Shown: positions 13,901 to 26,330 of the stretch, piece after piece
Position numbering within the stretch: position 1 is the first letter of the stretch
Layout: every line of letters starts with the position of its first letter
Assembly: GCF_900496995.4 (NCBI RefSeq)
Contig: NC_044030.1
Span: 78,408,017-78,472,016, forward strand
Reading direction: 5' to 3'
Origin: Aquila chrysaetos chrysaetos
Taxonomy: Eukaryota; Chordata; Aves; Accipitriformes; Accipitridae
DNA length: 64,000 nt
Translations under genes and position numbers: made by a program
The notes under the pieces: model-generated
Told to the model about the DNA's origin: nothing
Databases searched by the model: none
What the model saw: the letters and a program-made list of their open reading frames with translations, nothing else

Positions 13901-16900
13901 TGGTGTGAATGTCAGCCCAGCCAGCCCAGCACAGGAGTGGATCCTGTGTTATATGCACATTGTATTGTTGGTGACAAGCTTAAGTATCATGTTCTTTGCC
14001 TTCAATATATAGGAAGCCAAACCCTGGACAACTTGGGGCATAGGAATGTCTAGGAAATCAGAATCACTGGTTCGTTCCTGGAATGGGGATGTTGTAAGAG
14101 TCCTATGACACATCTGAGTTTCCAAGTATTGAGAGACCTCAGTTCAGCCCCATGTGATAAAGAATTAATTTCTTAGCTTCCCTTGCAGGAGGGCCACTGA
14201 GTTGTTCTGTCCATGATGGAGGTATGGCCACATCCCAAAAGTTGAACCTGGGACCCTGCAAGAGGTCCCAGCAAAAAAGCCAGGGACTGCATGAATGATG
14301 GAGATGGGGTTTGTACTTCCATAACCCTCAGTACCAGGTCTATATGCTGCCGGGTCATGTCACAACGTGGATTTGAACCAAAACAGGTTTGAGTTCTGAA
14401 TAAATTTAAATTCAATTAGCCAGGATGCATAATACAGACTTGAGGCAGCATATATGATTTTATGTATGCCTGACCCAGCACACGCACTATGCTGAGGACA
14501 GAGTTAGTGCACGGTTCCCTGCCAGCATCAGCCAAGTCAAACATGGGCTGCTGCCACCTTGTCCTCTCGGTCACATGGCCTGACCACGTTGCCCTCTTCG
14601 TTGCTGGGTGAGTGTTAGATGGATCTGCTCCCTGAACTGCCTTGCCAGGGGAGCACAAGAGCACTGGGAGCGGCACAAGGGAGAAGAAAGAGGAGGAAGT
14701 AGAAGGAGATTGAGGAGGGCACACAGAGCAGACAATATGGGAGAAGGAAGTGGTGATCTTGGCTTAACTGCCATGGTGTGATACTATGTGGGCATAGTGC
14801 AGTCAGATGACATCTGATTTGAGCTAGAGACAGCGTCGTACAGACCGTGCTGGGTCTGTTCCAGAACAAAGCCTGCCAGGTCAGAGGTAACCATTGGAAT
14901 AAATTTCTGCCAGCAGTGTCAACTTCTGCTGCACCAGAGCTTTGCTTCATGTGGCTACAGCTTCTTTTTCTGGTACTAGGAGTCCTCTTGAACCCTTGGG
15001 TGCATATGGAGAGGGCACTGGCTTTCTGCTTACCCAGCTCCATCCTCAAGAACAACTTAGCTCTGACAGGCCAGTATGGCAGGAAATATCTATTCCTTGG
15101 CACAGACAAAAGGCAGGTCAAGACCCGTATTCCAACAGCTCTTTTCTGCCTGGTTCATAAATAGCAGGCCTTGATGGGTGCAAACCCATGTGAAACACAA
15201 AAGCTATTCCCTTAGCAACAGGTGGTATAACAAGAGTTGTGTTTATATCAGATTAGCTGGAGCAACCCTATCGTGATGCCGTGTGTCTTGGCTCACTTGT
15301 GCATTGCTTTCAGAGCAGGAGAGACTTCTTGCTGCCTCTAACCCTGCCACATGGGGTTGTCGCCGCAATGGGATTGTCATGGGGACTGAATAATATAAGT
15401 ACAGGCAGAGGTCCTTTGCAGGATTGCTTTTGGCAGGGCATTTATGCTGTCTATGAGACCATGAGCAAGTGACTTAGCTCTCTGTGTTCAGGTCTCTTCA
15501 CTAAAGCATTTAGGAACTGGTGTTGCCGCTCTCTGTGCATGCATACAGTGCTGGCATAACTGGATCTTGTTGCAGTTTTGTTTCCCTAGGGACTGTATAA
15601 GGCAAAGCACTATCAGAACATCTTGTGAATCTGTGGGTTTAATAACTTCGGAACACCTGATGTGGGGAACATTGTAGGGCCTCCAGGGATAATGCAATGC
15701 ACAGGCTCCTCAGATGGGATTCATCTTGCAGGCTAAGACTCATGCATTTAGCTGCCATTTGAAATGCCCCACAGTATCTGAAAAATCCTCATGTTGCTGT
15801 CAGACCTGATGCAGGAACTGCAGCAAGCCTGTAACAGCAGCTTAGCATAGCATCTCAAAGGGAGCATGCAGCAGAATTGAGCCCTATCTCAACAACTGTG
15901 TTCAAGTTCCCATAACATCTCTGTCACTGTGCTGCCCCCAAACTGAGCACCTCTCTTGGTCTTCAGCCACAAAACTGACAGGGAAGTCCAGATCCCATTG
16001 CTGGGGTATGCAGAGTATATGCTTCATCTATTTCTCCATTTGGTCTTGGGATGCCTAATAGGAAGAGTGCGTAAGTTTTTCTCAAAGCCCCAGCTTCCTC
16101 TTCACTTTCATCTTTATATGCAGCCTCTTTTGCCTCTGCACATGGAGCTGCATGTGTGAATTTTTCACTACTGATGCTTTTTTCTAAGGATGCAGCTGTA
16201 TTCAGACTACTCCTTCAAAGTTCAGATGCGTCCGTAATTAACAGATCACAAAATGGTGGTGCTTCGTGCCAGAATTTTCTGAGCTTTTTGTCCACTTGTA
16301 TTAAAGCGAACTCCCGTGTCTGAGTCAGGCAGGCAAGTGGGAATGAGAGAAGCAGCATTTCTCAGTGTTCAGTCTAATCAGAGACAATTCCTCAGAAATT
16401 GCTCCTTGGGCTGATGACCTGAGCTGTGCCCCACAACACAAGCTCAACTACTGGACTACTGGATCTGCAGTGTTGGGCCACTCAATGGCCTGTCTTTGGC
16501 TGGCTGGTCTGCACTGATCCTGCTCCTGATCTGCACAGCAAGAGGGTCATGATGATAATTTCTAACACTCTGTCCATGGCCACAGCTCCCAAAGGGCTGT
16601 CATCTCCTGAGGCAGTGTGTGACTGCCCTGCTGAAGCTCATCTTTTCCCCCAGTGAACATTTCCTTTTGCAAGAGAAGAGGGATAATAAACCTATCCCCT
16701 TTGCCCAGCCCATGTAATTCCTTTCTCTTAAGTGTCTGCATCCCCAGGCTGGAGACAGAAGCCGAACCCCTTTTATTATGTTTTTCATTGTTTACCTTTA
16801 CTCTACACACTTCTAGGGCTTGGTTCCATGTCACTAGGAGACAGACCTGGATGGGCTCTGCCTTTCCACCATGGGGGCCCAGAGGGCTTCTTAAGTAGTT

Positions 16901-19752
16901 ATAGAAACCCTGATATATTCTGCTTTTCAGAGAGCTTGCTCAGAGCTCCGCACTGCTTGCTGAAGACTTTCCAGTACATGAATAGTCATGGGCATCAGGT
17001 AAAAGTCCCAGGGGAGAAATGTGTTTTCCATTCATGAAGAAATGTAGAGCTGGTGTACACTAGAGTGGCATGAGAATGGACAGCTGAGAAGGTAGTGTTG
17101 TGGAGACTATTTCAAGAAAGAATTGTTCCACTTCACAATCGGTCAAAACTTAAAAAAGACAGTGTTAAAACACTCTGTTGAAGTGAAAATTAATCTCTCT
17201 CTAGATCTAAAAGACATTGCTTCCTATTTCCTTCAGTTTGGTTAATGAAGTGAAAGAATAGAAAGGGCAGCCTTTCCACTAGTTGTATTATTGGTTTGCT
17301 TTCAGCCAGGCACAGCCCAAGAAACGTCAGATGTCTGCACATTGTCAGCAGGTCTTCCTTGGGATTGTGACTTTGAGAGGATCCTGTCACGGAGAAGAGG
17401 AATATTGCTCCCATGGTCTTACCAAGGTCATTCTTAGAAATATGTCCCCTCTTGTAGCCCCCAAATCTGCCCTAGAGCCTTTCGCAGAAGGCAGCACCAT
17501 CTTGCCACAGTCTTTGTTTTGTGTCACCCTCACACTATGGTTTTCCACATCATCAGTGAATGTAATTTTGGCTTTCCTCAAACTGAGATACAGGTATTTT
17601 AAAGACCTCATTAAGACAATGCAGAGATCTGGATCCCAGTTGTATTCCTCAATCTTTCACTCTATGTCCATGCAAAAGTTCAAATTCAAAGATGGCAAAA
17701 ACTGTCTTGAAAAAAGTTACATTAGGGAGGACTTTTTTCTCTAATATGGGACTGCCCTAGTCTTCTAATAATCTTATAATCCCTGTTTCACAAATCTGCC
17801 TTTCTTCTTTCACTTTTGTTTTTATTTTCATTCTGTATCCACCTAATTATCATTTCCATACATTCCATATCACTAGCACTGGAATTTCCCATGTCTTATC
17901 TGTATGGCATTATTTTTTATTTACTCATTATACTGCATGATTAAATGGTTAAGTAAAATTCTTTTAATCTGTTTCCATAAAATCTAATGTCTCTGGGGCA
18001 GGCTCATTAAAATCTTGTGGTTTCCCAGATGATTCCTTGAGGCCTAAAAGACACACAAACCCCATCCATTTATCAGTATATGACCCCTATCAGGTATACT
18101 TACAATATCCCAGGTTTGAAGATGTGGGGCAGACCGATTAAGGACCATGTCTGGGGGATTTTGTTTGCATCTATGTCACTGATATGTTAAGAAACTTTTT
18201 ACTGGGACATGTTCTTGTTGTAAAACTTCTATTTCATATAAACAGAAGGTTTGCAAAGGGCCCCAAGATGTCTGTAGCCTAGTCTCCTGACTTGCTGAAA
18301 CCAGTCACTTTTTGGTTGGTGTAGCAGAGTGAGGGCCTATGTGTGAAAATGTATTTATTATCATACATTACCCTGCAGAGAGCTCCTTGCCAGAATGGTT
18401 TTTATCCCCACAACCAGGGTGTTTGTTAGAGAGTGAGAAACCCCAGTTCATGTCCTTTTGGGCTGAGCAGGAACATGGCATCCATGGAACAGGTTGATTG
18501 TCCTTTGCAACGTTGCTCATTTTTTCTGCTCATCGCTTCTGCCTGGTTCTGTCCAATCTGCCCAGCTGAGGACAAGCAACGTCAAAGTCATTTGTCTTGT
18601 TGCATACATAGCTCTGGACATTGGCCACCAGCAGCTGCCACTGGTTTCTGAACCTCCAGTCACTGATGTAACCAGATGGGAGGCTGCTGTGTGAGCATCC
18701 CCATGCCACGCAAGCAGCACCCTTTGCTCTGGGTCCTGGAGGTCAGCACAGCAGCATCCACTCAACCTGCTTGCAGAACCTGAGCTGATGTCCCCACACG
18801 GTGCTGTGCCATGAGCTGTACCAGCTTCTGCTGAGCTACCACAGGTGTCTCCATGCTGAGTGCTGTGAAGGTTTGCTTTGATCTCTCCCCCTGCCATTCA
18901 TTGTTTGCTGTTTCTGGGTGTTTATCTGATGTTTGCTGTAATATTTGAACATCCCACAGTATTACAACTTGTCAAACAGTTGTTTTGCCTGGGGGATCAC
19001 CCTACCTTGGGCAATGGTTGCATTTCCTCATGAATGTGTAAGAAAATGCAAGAACAAAGAACACATTTTCTTCAGCTCTTGAAAACAACCAGGCAAACAC
19101 AACAACAGCTTTTGCTTTCTGAAGGTGACTGTTGACTAGAAAATCTGCCCAAACCAATGCAGGCTTTGAGCAAACGTGCTCTTCTTAGTGCTGTGTGACA
19201 CACTTGTCTGGGAATACCTTTATTTTATGATGCTTATCACACAATGAATAAAGTTGGATTGGAAAGTGATGGGAAAGATGAGCATCATCTGGAAAGCTGG
19301 GAGTATGTCTCTTGGTGCTGCAGGGCATGGCTTTCTGTTCTCTTCCTTATGCTATGTGTCATGCTTCACAATAAGGGACTGGAAAGAGTAGGCAGAAGCT
19401 GGCACTGATAAGCGCACAACACCTGGGCTTATTAGAAATGACGTGGGCTTTGCACACACAGAAAAAATCCTGCAACAGAAAAGAATGGCATCAACAGAGT
19501 GAGGTCACACGTCTCAGAGATGGGATGCCAAAAATTGTAATGAGGGTTCAGTCAGTTCCAGATCACTTCAATTTAAGACAAGCTGGTAAATGAGGTTGTC
19601 TGGATCTTCAGACTTCAAAGACCTCTGGCATAAACAGAGCCGCTGCATCTGTGTGATGGTTCAAAGAAATACCTGCATGCAAATACTTCCCACTGTGGGG
19701 AGAGTTTGCAGTCACAACCTACCCTTTTGTCTTGAGCCTATTGGTAACACAC

Positions 19753-19768
19753 TTTTTTTTTTTTTTTT
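19753..19768. repeat. Poly(T) tract, 16 bp
   Basis: Uninterrupted run of T seen directly. No retroposon body was identified next to it. Confidence 0.9.
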
Positions 19769-20779
19769 CTGATTTGGCTGCATCTGCCCATTTCCAAGAT
19801 GGGTCTTACTCAGCCATGACTACTTCTTTTCGTGATAAGATCTTGTTTCCTGCTGGTGGGACTTGGTTAGCAATAGACTGAATGGGAAGATAGGGTGGGA
19901 AAGTGATAAAAGTCACATTTTTAAGAATAAATGCAATCAAGGGCAAAATTTAATCCTTTTACCCATTACACATCTCCTGTTTCCAAGTATCTCGTAGTCT
20001 GTTTTCAGGAGGCTTCCCATGCCAGAGTTGCCCAGATGGGAGCAGTGGAGAGCTGGAGGTAAGGAGTGGGTGAGTAAAGGACTGAATGAATCTTTGTCCT
20101 CCAAAATCCCCCAGATCAACCTAGCACTTGCAGTCCATAGATGCCTCATCTCCAGGTTAGCTTTGGCTGGCTTCTTTTTTTTGCCCACAAAATTAGACTT
20201 TTAAAGGAAGTTTATACATTCCTGTTCTCTTCATTGGTTCCTTCACAAATTCCAGTGAGATGCAAAACTCAGCCACTGGAGCTTCCCAGCACTTGGGACC
20301 TTCATCACCAACCACAAGCATTAGCTGTATGGAAGCAGGGTTTTTTTTTTTATAGAAAGCAGCAAATAGGAAAGCCATTTAGAAAAGACAGAGACTTTCA
20401 GGAATGTTAAATCAAGTTGCCAGAGACTTGGGGGCCAGTTTTCCAAGGGACAAGAGTAGGCACAAATTACTTGACTGCCCACTTAGAAGTGATCCTTGAA
20501 ATGCTGAATTTCTATTCCATTCCAAGGGTCCTAACCACTTCCATTAACAATAAGTAAAATGTGTGGATATTAATATCATATTAAAAGACTTCCTCTCCTC
20601 TTATACATTCATTGTCCATTGACATAAGCCCATGGCAGCATTAGCTTTCTCTCAATAGACCAGTTAAAACTGGTAAACTGGTTTGCCTCAGCTGCCAGAC
20701 TGGGAGTCTCTTAGCAAACAAACTGTTGCTGGCAAATGTTGCATGTTGGAGCAACTCACTGAAGAGGAGGTTGAAATAT

Positions 20780-20839
20780 GAATGTCTAATAAGGACTATG
20801 AATATCTAATAAGGACTCTGAATATCTAATAACGACTTA
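20780..20839. repeat. Tandem repeat, 3 x 20 bp
   Basis: Three consecutive 20 bp units of the form GAATATCTAATAAGGACTCT. The first unit carries G for A at the fifth position, and the third carries AACGACTTA at its end. No spacer separates the units. There is no coding frame through them. Confidence 0.9.
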
Positions 20840-21766
20840 CTTTTTACATCATCCACCAGTGGATTAAGTAGATGCTGTTGTCCTGATTGCTTGAAGATGA
20901 CATTGCTGATCATTCATGCTAGAACAGAAAGCTTGTTGAACATGCTAACGTGCATGCAAATTTATCTTCGTTCCAAGATGCCTGAAAAGCAGCTGGATTC
21001 CTTGGCAAATATTTCAATTGGAAAGGTAATTACTGGCCAGGATACCAAAAATTTATCAGTGTTAATACCATCATTGTCATAAATGGTGTAGGATCAAAGG
21101 TAAAATAAAATGTCCCTTGCACTCCTTTAAATGTCTTGATCTCTTGAAAAATAAAGTTACATGATTTCACTAGAGTGTTGTTGCACGTGTGCAATAACGT
21201 GTTAAATACCATCTTTTTTAGCCATAGAAGAAAACATTTAAGAAGCAGTTTTATGTTATTACATTCATATTATTTCCATCCTTCAACTTCTCTTCTCTGG
21301 TTCCCAAATCCTTTGCTGACACTAGCTCTCCCCTTAAGAGACTGAGCTGCCTGGAAACTAACCCCTTAAGGGTGTTTTCGGGCAGGGCAGGTCCAGTGCT
21401 GGCCAGAGGCAGGAGGAAGCCCATGGCTAGGGACAGGAGCAAGGACAGGGCTCAGTGCACCCACCTTGAGCTGGCAGTGGCAACATGCTGTTGGAGACCC
21501 TCTTTACCCCGGGGGAGCCCATTGCTATCACAGCCCCCTCCATGAGTCTCTGCCTGAGCTCCATTTTGGGGTGTAGTTCCCCCTTGCTGCATTGCTTGTG
21601 CTTCATTAGTAAGAGCAGCATCGCTTTCAAAGTGAATACGTGGCCATGAATGGAGGAGTCCTCATGGGAAATTAATGCATGTCAATTAGCACCCTATTAT
21701 AGGCACGCTGCTCTTCCAGGCATGCACTAACTTCCTTGCTGACAAACTCTTAGGACTGTGACCTCC

Positions 21767-22342
21767 TGTCCTAGTTTCAGCTGGGATAGAGTTAACTGTC
21801 TTCCTAGTAGCTGGTACGGTGCTATGTTTTGAGTTCAGTATGTGAAGAATGTTGATAACACCGATGTTTTCAGTTGCTGCTAGTAGTGTTTAGACTAATG
21901 TCAAGGACTTTTCAGCTTCTCATGCCCAGCCAGTGAGAAAGCTGGAGGGGCACAAGAAGTTGGCAAGGACACAGCCAGGGCACCTGACCCAAAGTGGCCA
22001 ACAGGGTATTCCATACCATGTGACGTCACATCCAGTATAGGAACTGGGAGGTGAGGGCGGGGAATCGCCGCTCGGGGACTAGCTGGGTGCCGGTCGGCGG
22101 GTGGTGAGCAATTACACTGCGCATCATTTGTACATTCCAATCCTTTCATTATTGCTGTTGTCATTTTATTAGTGTTATCATTATCATTATTCGTTTCTTC
22201 TTTTCTGTTCTATTAAACTGTTCTTATCTCAACCCATGGATTTGCTTCTTTTCCCGATTTTCTCCCCCATCCCACTGGGTGGAGGGGGAGTGAGTGAGCG
22301 GCTGCGTGGTGCTTAGTTGCTGGCTGGGGTTAAACCACGACA
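21767..22342 (+). mobile_element. Solo LTR of an avian endogenous retrovirus (ERVL-like)
   Basis: A 576 bp element starts TGTCCTAGTTTCAGCTGGG and ends GGGGTTAAACCACGACA, giving the TG...CA ends of an LTR. It contains the expected parts: a GTGACGTCAC core (CRE-like palindrome) near 22021, a TATAGGAACTGGGAGG segment near 22036 that may be the decayed TATA region, and an ATTAAA polyadenylation signal at 22212-22217. The 5 bp flanks are CCTCC on the left and CCTTC on the right, consistent with a target-site duplication carrying one substitution. There is no internal retroviral sequence on either side, so this is a solo LTR left by recombination. I recognise the family as abundant in birds; assignment to ERVL is from memory of its structure and the 5 bp duplication. 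Confidence 0.88.
22212..22217 (+). promoter_or_regulatory. LTR polyadenylation signal ATTAAA
   Basis: ATTAAA lies inside the solo LTR about 125 bp before its end. It would mark the R region and could end transcripts entering from the left. Confidence 0.6.
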
Positions 22343-23123
22343 CCTTCCATGTAGGCGACAGGGATGGCTTTGCTCTGTTGAACCATGAGTGCCACCAGCC
22401 CTCCCCCCGCAGCTCCTCTTTCAAGCACTAAACCCAAATCAGCAATAGGTGGGGAAAGACAATAAATCCCCTCCTCTCTGGCTTAGGGTTAGGTGGTGAA
22501 GCACTGATGGGAACACAGCTGAGGTGCTGCCTTGTGGGCTGTTGGGAAGATCCAAATCAGGGGTGGCAATTAGATTTATACTGACCTCCCACCACCTGGC
22601 TGGTTTATTAATTTATGCAATCACAGCTGAAACAAATGACCATCAAAATCTTCTTCAGCTTGTAGCCAGCAGGCAAACAGTGAGACTCCTCGTGCTCTCA
22701 CCTTTTGGGACAGGCATACTAATCCCTGCATGGTGTGGTTAGGGTTGCTGTCTCATGTTTCCTTGCCTGGTTAACCAGATTAGCAGGTTTTGGAGAACAA
22801 GGAATCAGCTCAGAAAATGGGTGAGTTTGATTCTTCTTCTACAGCTTTTTTATGGGCTGTGGATGGCTTCACTGTTGAAATGTCCCAATGTCTTATGGCT
22901 TTGTCCTCTCGCACCATGGCTGAAGGGAGGTGAGGAAGATTCCTTTGCCCCATTGTTCCCACAGAAGCTGTGCCTGGGCTTTTGGGACACAGTTAGACTT
23001 GTTCTCTCTTACTGGTAGTGTTAGAACTATTGGGGGTGTACAGGGTCCTGCAGCTGCAGACAGCCCCATGTTAGCATAAACCAAATGTTAACCTAACAAG
23101 GCTTAAGAGTCAGGACTATCCTC
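22343..23123. other. Spacer between two LTRs
   Basis: About 780 bp with only short frames and no retroviral gag, pol or env similarity. The two flanking LTRs differ in sequence and orientation, so this is not the interior of one provirus. Confidence 0.6.
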
Positions 23124-23219
23124 TGTCACGTCCCAAAGTCAGACTGACTCAGGTTTGTGGATTTCCTTTGTCAGAATTAAGGTGAAACAACGCCAGGGGA
23201 GTTCAAACAACAATCAACA

Positions 23220-23225
23220 TTTATT
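23220..23225 (-). promoter_or_regulatory. Polyadenylation signal of the reverse LTR
   Basis: On the minus strand this is AATAAA, followed by TGTTGATTGTTGTTTG, a GT-rich downstream element. The arrangement fits the 3' end of an LTR R region. Confidence 0.6.
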
Positions 23226-23660
23226 CAATCTAGCTAACCTTGCCCAAGTACAAATGAACTTATCAATATGAACTTTGCATCATGTCATTAAGCTGCTGTT
23301 TGAAAGGAGAAGGGAGGTGTAGAAAAACAAGTGGAAAAAGGAACATGAAACTGTGTCAGAAGGAGATCCCTCCCATTGAGTCATGAGGTTCAGAGCAGAC
23401 CCCCTTGCTTTCTGGACTCCTTCTCAAAGAGGAGCCCAGGGGTGTCTAGATCCACTCCTAGTCTCAGACTTGGTCAACAGTTTATGTTTAAAAGGATGAG
23501 GTATAGGGACTGTGGAAAAGAGAGAAGAAAAAGAGGGAGGGAGAGAGAGAAAGAAATAAAGAGAGAAGAAAAGGGTTTCACCAGTCCTGGGTCCACCATT
23601 GGTCCAGCCAGCGTAGAGATCCAGTTCTGGAGAGTGCGCACTGAAAACTCGTTCTCCCTT

Positions 23661-23668
23661 CTTTTATA
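23661..23668 (-). promoter_or_regulatory. TATA box of the reverse LTR
   Basis: On the minus strand the sequence reads CACTATAAAAG, a consensus TATA box, placed about 380 bp from the 5' end of the LTR. Confidence 0.6.
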
Positions 23669-24041
23669 GTGTGTTAGTTGGTGGTCTCGACATCCACAGT
23701 TCATGTTCCTGGGGTTCTCTGGAATCAGTTGGTGAGCTTTGGGGGGGTTCACTGGGGAGTCGTCTCTCCTTCCTTGCTGGCATGACTGCTTAAGATATAA
23801 GCACAGTCCCATCCTCTGTGGGGCCCATCCTCCAGGTGCATATGCTGTGCTCCTTCTCCTGGTCACTTAAGATAAGGAATTGCGGCTTTGGAGAAGCATG
23901 GTCCCACCCTCCTTGGGGCCCTCTCTTCTGGCCACATTTTCCTGTTGGCACAACTCCAGCGTTTTTACAGAGGCCATCTTCTCCACCAAAGTTCTTTAAT
24001 GAATGTTTGAGACATTGACTATAATTTGTCAGACTGTCACA

Positions 24042-25434
24042 TCTTCTAACATGAGAAGAAAAAGAGGCACACTGTGGTTAAAAATGGCTATTATGGGCAT
24101 GATGTCCCCTCCAGCCTGGTTCTGGAGCTGTATCCTGGTAATGTGGGGACAGTGGGGGACAGTACTGCTGTGGCTGCCACCAGCCTGGGTGACCCTCTGG
24201 ACCCAGCTGACTACCCAGGCCATGCAAGGACCCTGTGTACAGGGCTTCAACCTGACATGGGGACATGCATCTGACTATATCATCCATGACCTGGAGCATG
24301 CATGTGACCATATCTTCCTCAGGTCTCTGCTTTGATTTGAGCCTCACCTGCTCCCCCCACTCTGCTCAGCTGCAAGCAGTGGCAGCAGGTGCAGTGGGGG
24401 CTGCTCTGGTCCTCTCCAGCCACCCCAACCCCATTGAGCTTCTGCTGCAGCTGGTGGGTGGTTGACCCTTACCCAAGAGATGCTCCTCCCTAGAGCTGGC
24501 TGCAGGATGCAGTACTCATCCCTCTGGGGATAGGAGCATGGAAAAAAAAAAAACAAACCAAACCCTAAAGAGTGAACATAAGCAGAGCCCTGAGGAAGAA
24601 CAGAGCAAACATCTGTGATACTCCTGACTCCGTACTACTGTGCCAGCCTCAGCTACTTCTGTGTTGGGCCTTCCTGAGTCAGATGTGGTTTCACAGAGTT
24701 AGTGACTCCAGTGAATCTCAAATAAATGTGGCCAGTTCCTGAAAGGGTGTCTGCAGATCAGGATATCTGCAAGTGAGGTGTTCAGAGAAACACATCAGTT
24801 GGATTTAGATTGCCAGTGTGAGCTGTGCCTCTGAGCTGAGCAGTCGCGTTGCAAAGGCGTCTGCCTGGGTTCTTGTTTTTGTCCACCGTTGCAGAAAGTG
24901 CTTTGCTGTCTTCCCAGCTGCTGGGAGGGGAGCCTTTGTCAGGGTGCTGCCGTCCCTTGGAGCCACAGTAACTGCGAGGGATGAGGGCTGGCAGCCGCAG
25001 TGCCCTTGCCCGGTCCCAGGGCTGCGTCGGCTTCGCCCTCGGCCCAGGCACACCCTGTCCTTCTGGCTCGCTCTCAAGTGTTCGATCACAGGAACAGAGT
25101 GCTCATCCCGGCCCCAGCTGATCTCACCATCAGAGGGCTTATCCTTAGCTCTGATCTCACTTATTCTTTCTTAAAGCCATGATTGTCATTCTCCCTTGAG
25201 CATCTCCTTGCATTTCAACCCCAGTTAGGTCTGTATAAGGCTTTTCCCTAGTACCTCCTACACAAACTGTGCATGCCCAGCCCTTTCTATATTTTCCTTT
25301 CTTTGTCACACCTCAGCCACTTTTCTTACTTTTTCCAGAGTTTTCTGACCTGGGTTCTTCAGCTGTGGTGTAAACCTGATTCATTAGCTGCATGCTTTGA
25401 TGACATATATGTCTAAAAGCCATATGTTTGGGCT
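24042..25434. other. Intergenic DNA, no gene seen
   Basis: No supported coding exon. The stretch 24818-25080 is richer in GC and CpG than its surroundings and has overlapping open frames on both strands, none recognisable. An A run lies at 24542-24553. Confidence 0.5.
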
Positions 25435-25690
25435 CTTAGGATGACAGCTAATAGCCTCAGGTTGTGCCAGGCAAGGTTTAGATTGGATATTAGGAAAAAT
25501 TTCTTCTCTGAACAGGTTGTCAAGCATTGGAACAGGCTGCCCAGGGAAGTCACCATCCCTGAAGGTATTTAAAAGATGTATAGATGTGGCACTTAGGGAC
25601 ATGGTTTAGTGGTGGACTTAGTAGTGTTAGGTTGATGGTTGGACTTGATGATCTTAAGGGTCTTTTCCAACATAAATGATTTTATGAAAC
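25435..25690 (+). mobile_element. CR1 LINE 3' end
   Basis: The sequence matches the 3' end of the CR1 copy at 7290-7566 by eye: AGGTTTAGATTGGATATTAGG, a TTCTTCTCTGAACAGG segment, TTGGAACAGGCTGCCCAGGG, then the 3' untranslated end TTGGACTTGATGATCTTAAGG and a terminal ATGATTTTATGA that matches the CR1 terminal repeat. The insertion is truncated to about 255 bp. It differs from the 6.3 kb copy and represents another CR1 subfamily. Confidence 0.9.
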
Positions 25691-26002
25691 CCCCTGGCAT
25701 TTTCTGCCACAAGCCTGCATGACAGATTCACATACGATTTTTGTCCATGCTCTAGCCTAGATGGGCATCTTTCTCCTGCTGAACATCTTTCTTTTGAACA
25801 TATGCACTTCTCACCTTCCTGCCAATGCTATTTTCGGGTTTGGATTTCTAACTTTTCTCGCCTTACAAATTTCTCTGACCTCCCCAGCCTCTGCCTCACC
25901 TCCCTGTAGAGTGTGACTATCGTATTATCACCCCATTCTGCTTCTGGAAACATGGACAAGCTGCAGAAGACAGGCATTTCATGCACACCATGAAATTAAA
26001 GA

Positions 26003-26330
26003 GTAGGAACCAATTTAGAAGGGATCTTGTAAGAGATCATCTAATCCATCTCTCAGCCCTGGAGCAGGATCCTATAAACTTAAATAATTCCCAGTATTTG
26101 TCTAGCCTGTTTTTCCAAGCCACCCAGGATGGAGGATCCACACCTTCCTAGGCAATCAGCTTCACTATTGTCACTGCTAGAAAATTCCCTCAATGCCTCA
26201 TGTAAGGCTCCTGTGATATTTTTTCCTATGCAGTCCTTGTTTTTGCAGATGTATGTGATATGACTGGGTGTTCCCTGAGCACCTTTATTGTTTCCACATT
26301 CTCTCATAAGTCTTATTTTTACAGGTCTCT
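26003..26330 (-). mobile_element. Old CR1-type LINE 3' end, reverse orientation
   Basis: On the plus strand the order of landmarks is AGAGATCATCTAATCCATCTC, then CCAAGCCACCCAGGATGGAGG, GATCCACACCTTCCTAGGCAA and AAAATTCCCTCAATGCC. This is the reverse-strand pattern of CR1-type 3' ends (a 'reported segment to patch of the C-terminal coding part' order). Divergence is high and the left and right limits are approximate. Confidence 0.62.

Larger units (their letters stand above)
10991..21766. other. Long intergenic stretch, no gene seen
   Basis: About 10.8 kb without any coding exon or well-preserved mobile element that I can support. The longest frames (14615-15121 on the minus strand, 17283-17744 on the plus strand) overlap frames on other strands and have no family resemblance. 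A segment at about 12150-12390 loosely resembles old amniote repeat sequence, but too weakly to call. A short 20 bp tandem repeat lies at 20780-20839. Confidence 0.5.
23124..24041 (-). mobile_element. Second solo LTR, reverse orientation, about 918 bp
   Basis: Read on the minus strand the element starts TGTGACAGTCTGAC and ends GGGACGTGACA, typical TG...CA LTR ends. It has a TATA box (TATAAAAG; plus-strand 23661-23668) and an AATAAA polyadenylation signal (plus-strand 23220-23225) followed by a stretch of about 96 bp to the end, the size expected for R/U5. A purine-rich stretch (plus-strand about 23516-23572) lies between them. Flanking 5-mers are TCCTC and TCTTC, which could be a target-site duplication with one change. 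No internal retroviral genes adjoin it. I do not know its family name; a gammaretrovirus-like (ERV1) origin is possible but unproven. Confidence 0.72.

Noticed and set aside
14615-15121. 168-codon open frame on the minus strand
   Set aside because: Overlaps frames in both orientations, has no family resemblance and no splice or start support.
23474-23866. 130-codon frame on the minus strand
   Set aside because: Lies wholly inside the reverse LTR; it is LTR sequence, not a gene.
21767-24041. The two LTRs as ends of one provirus
   Set aside because: They differ in sequence, length and orientation, and the 780 bp between them has no retroviral genes.
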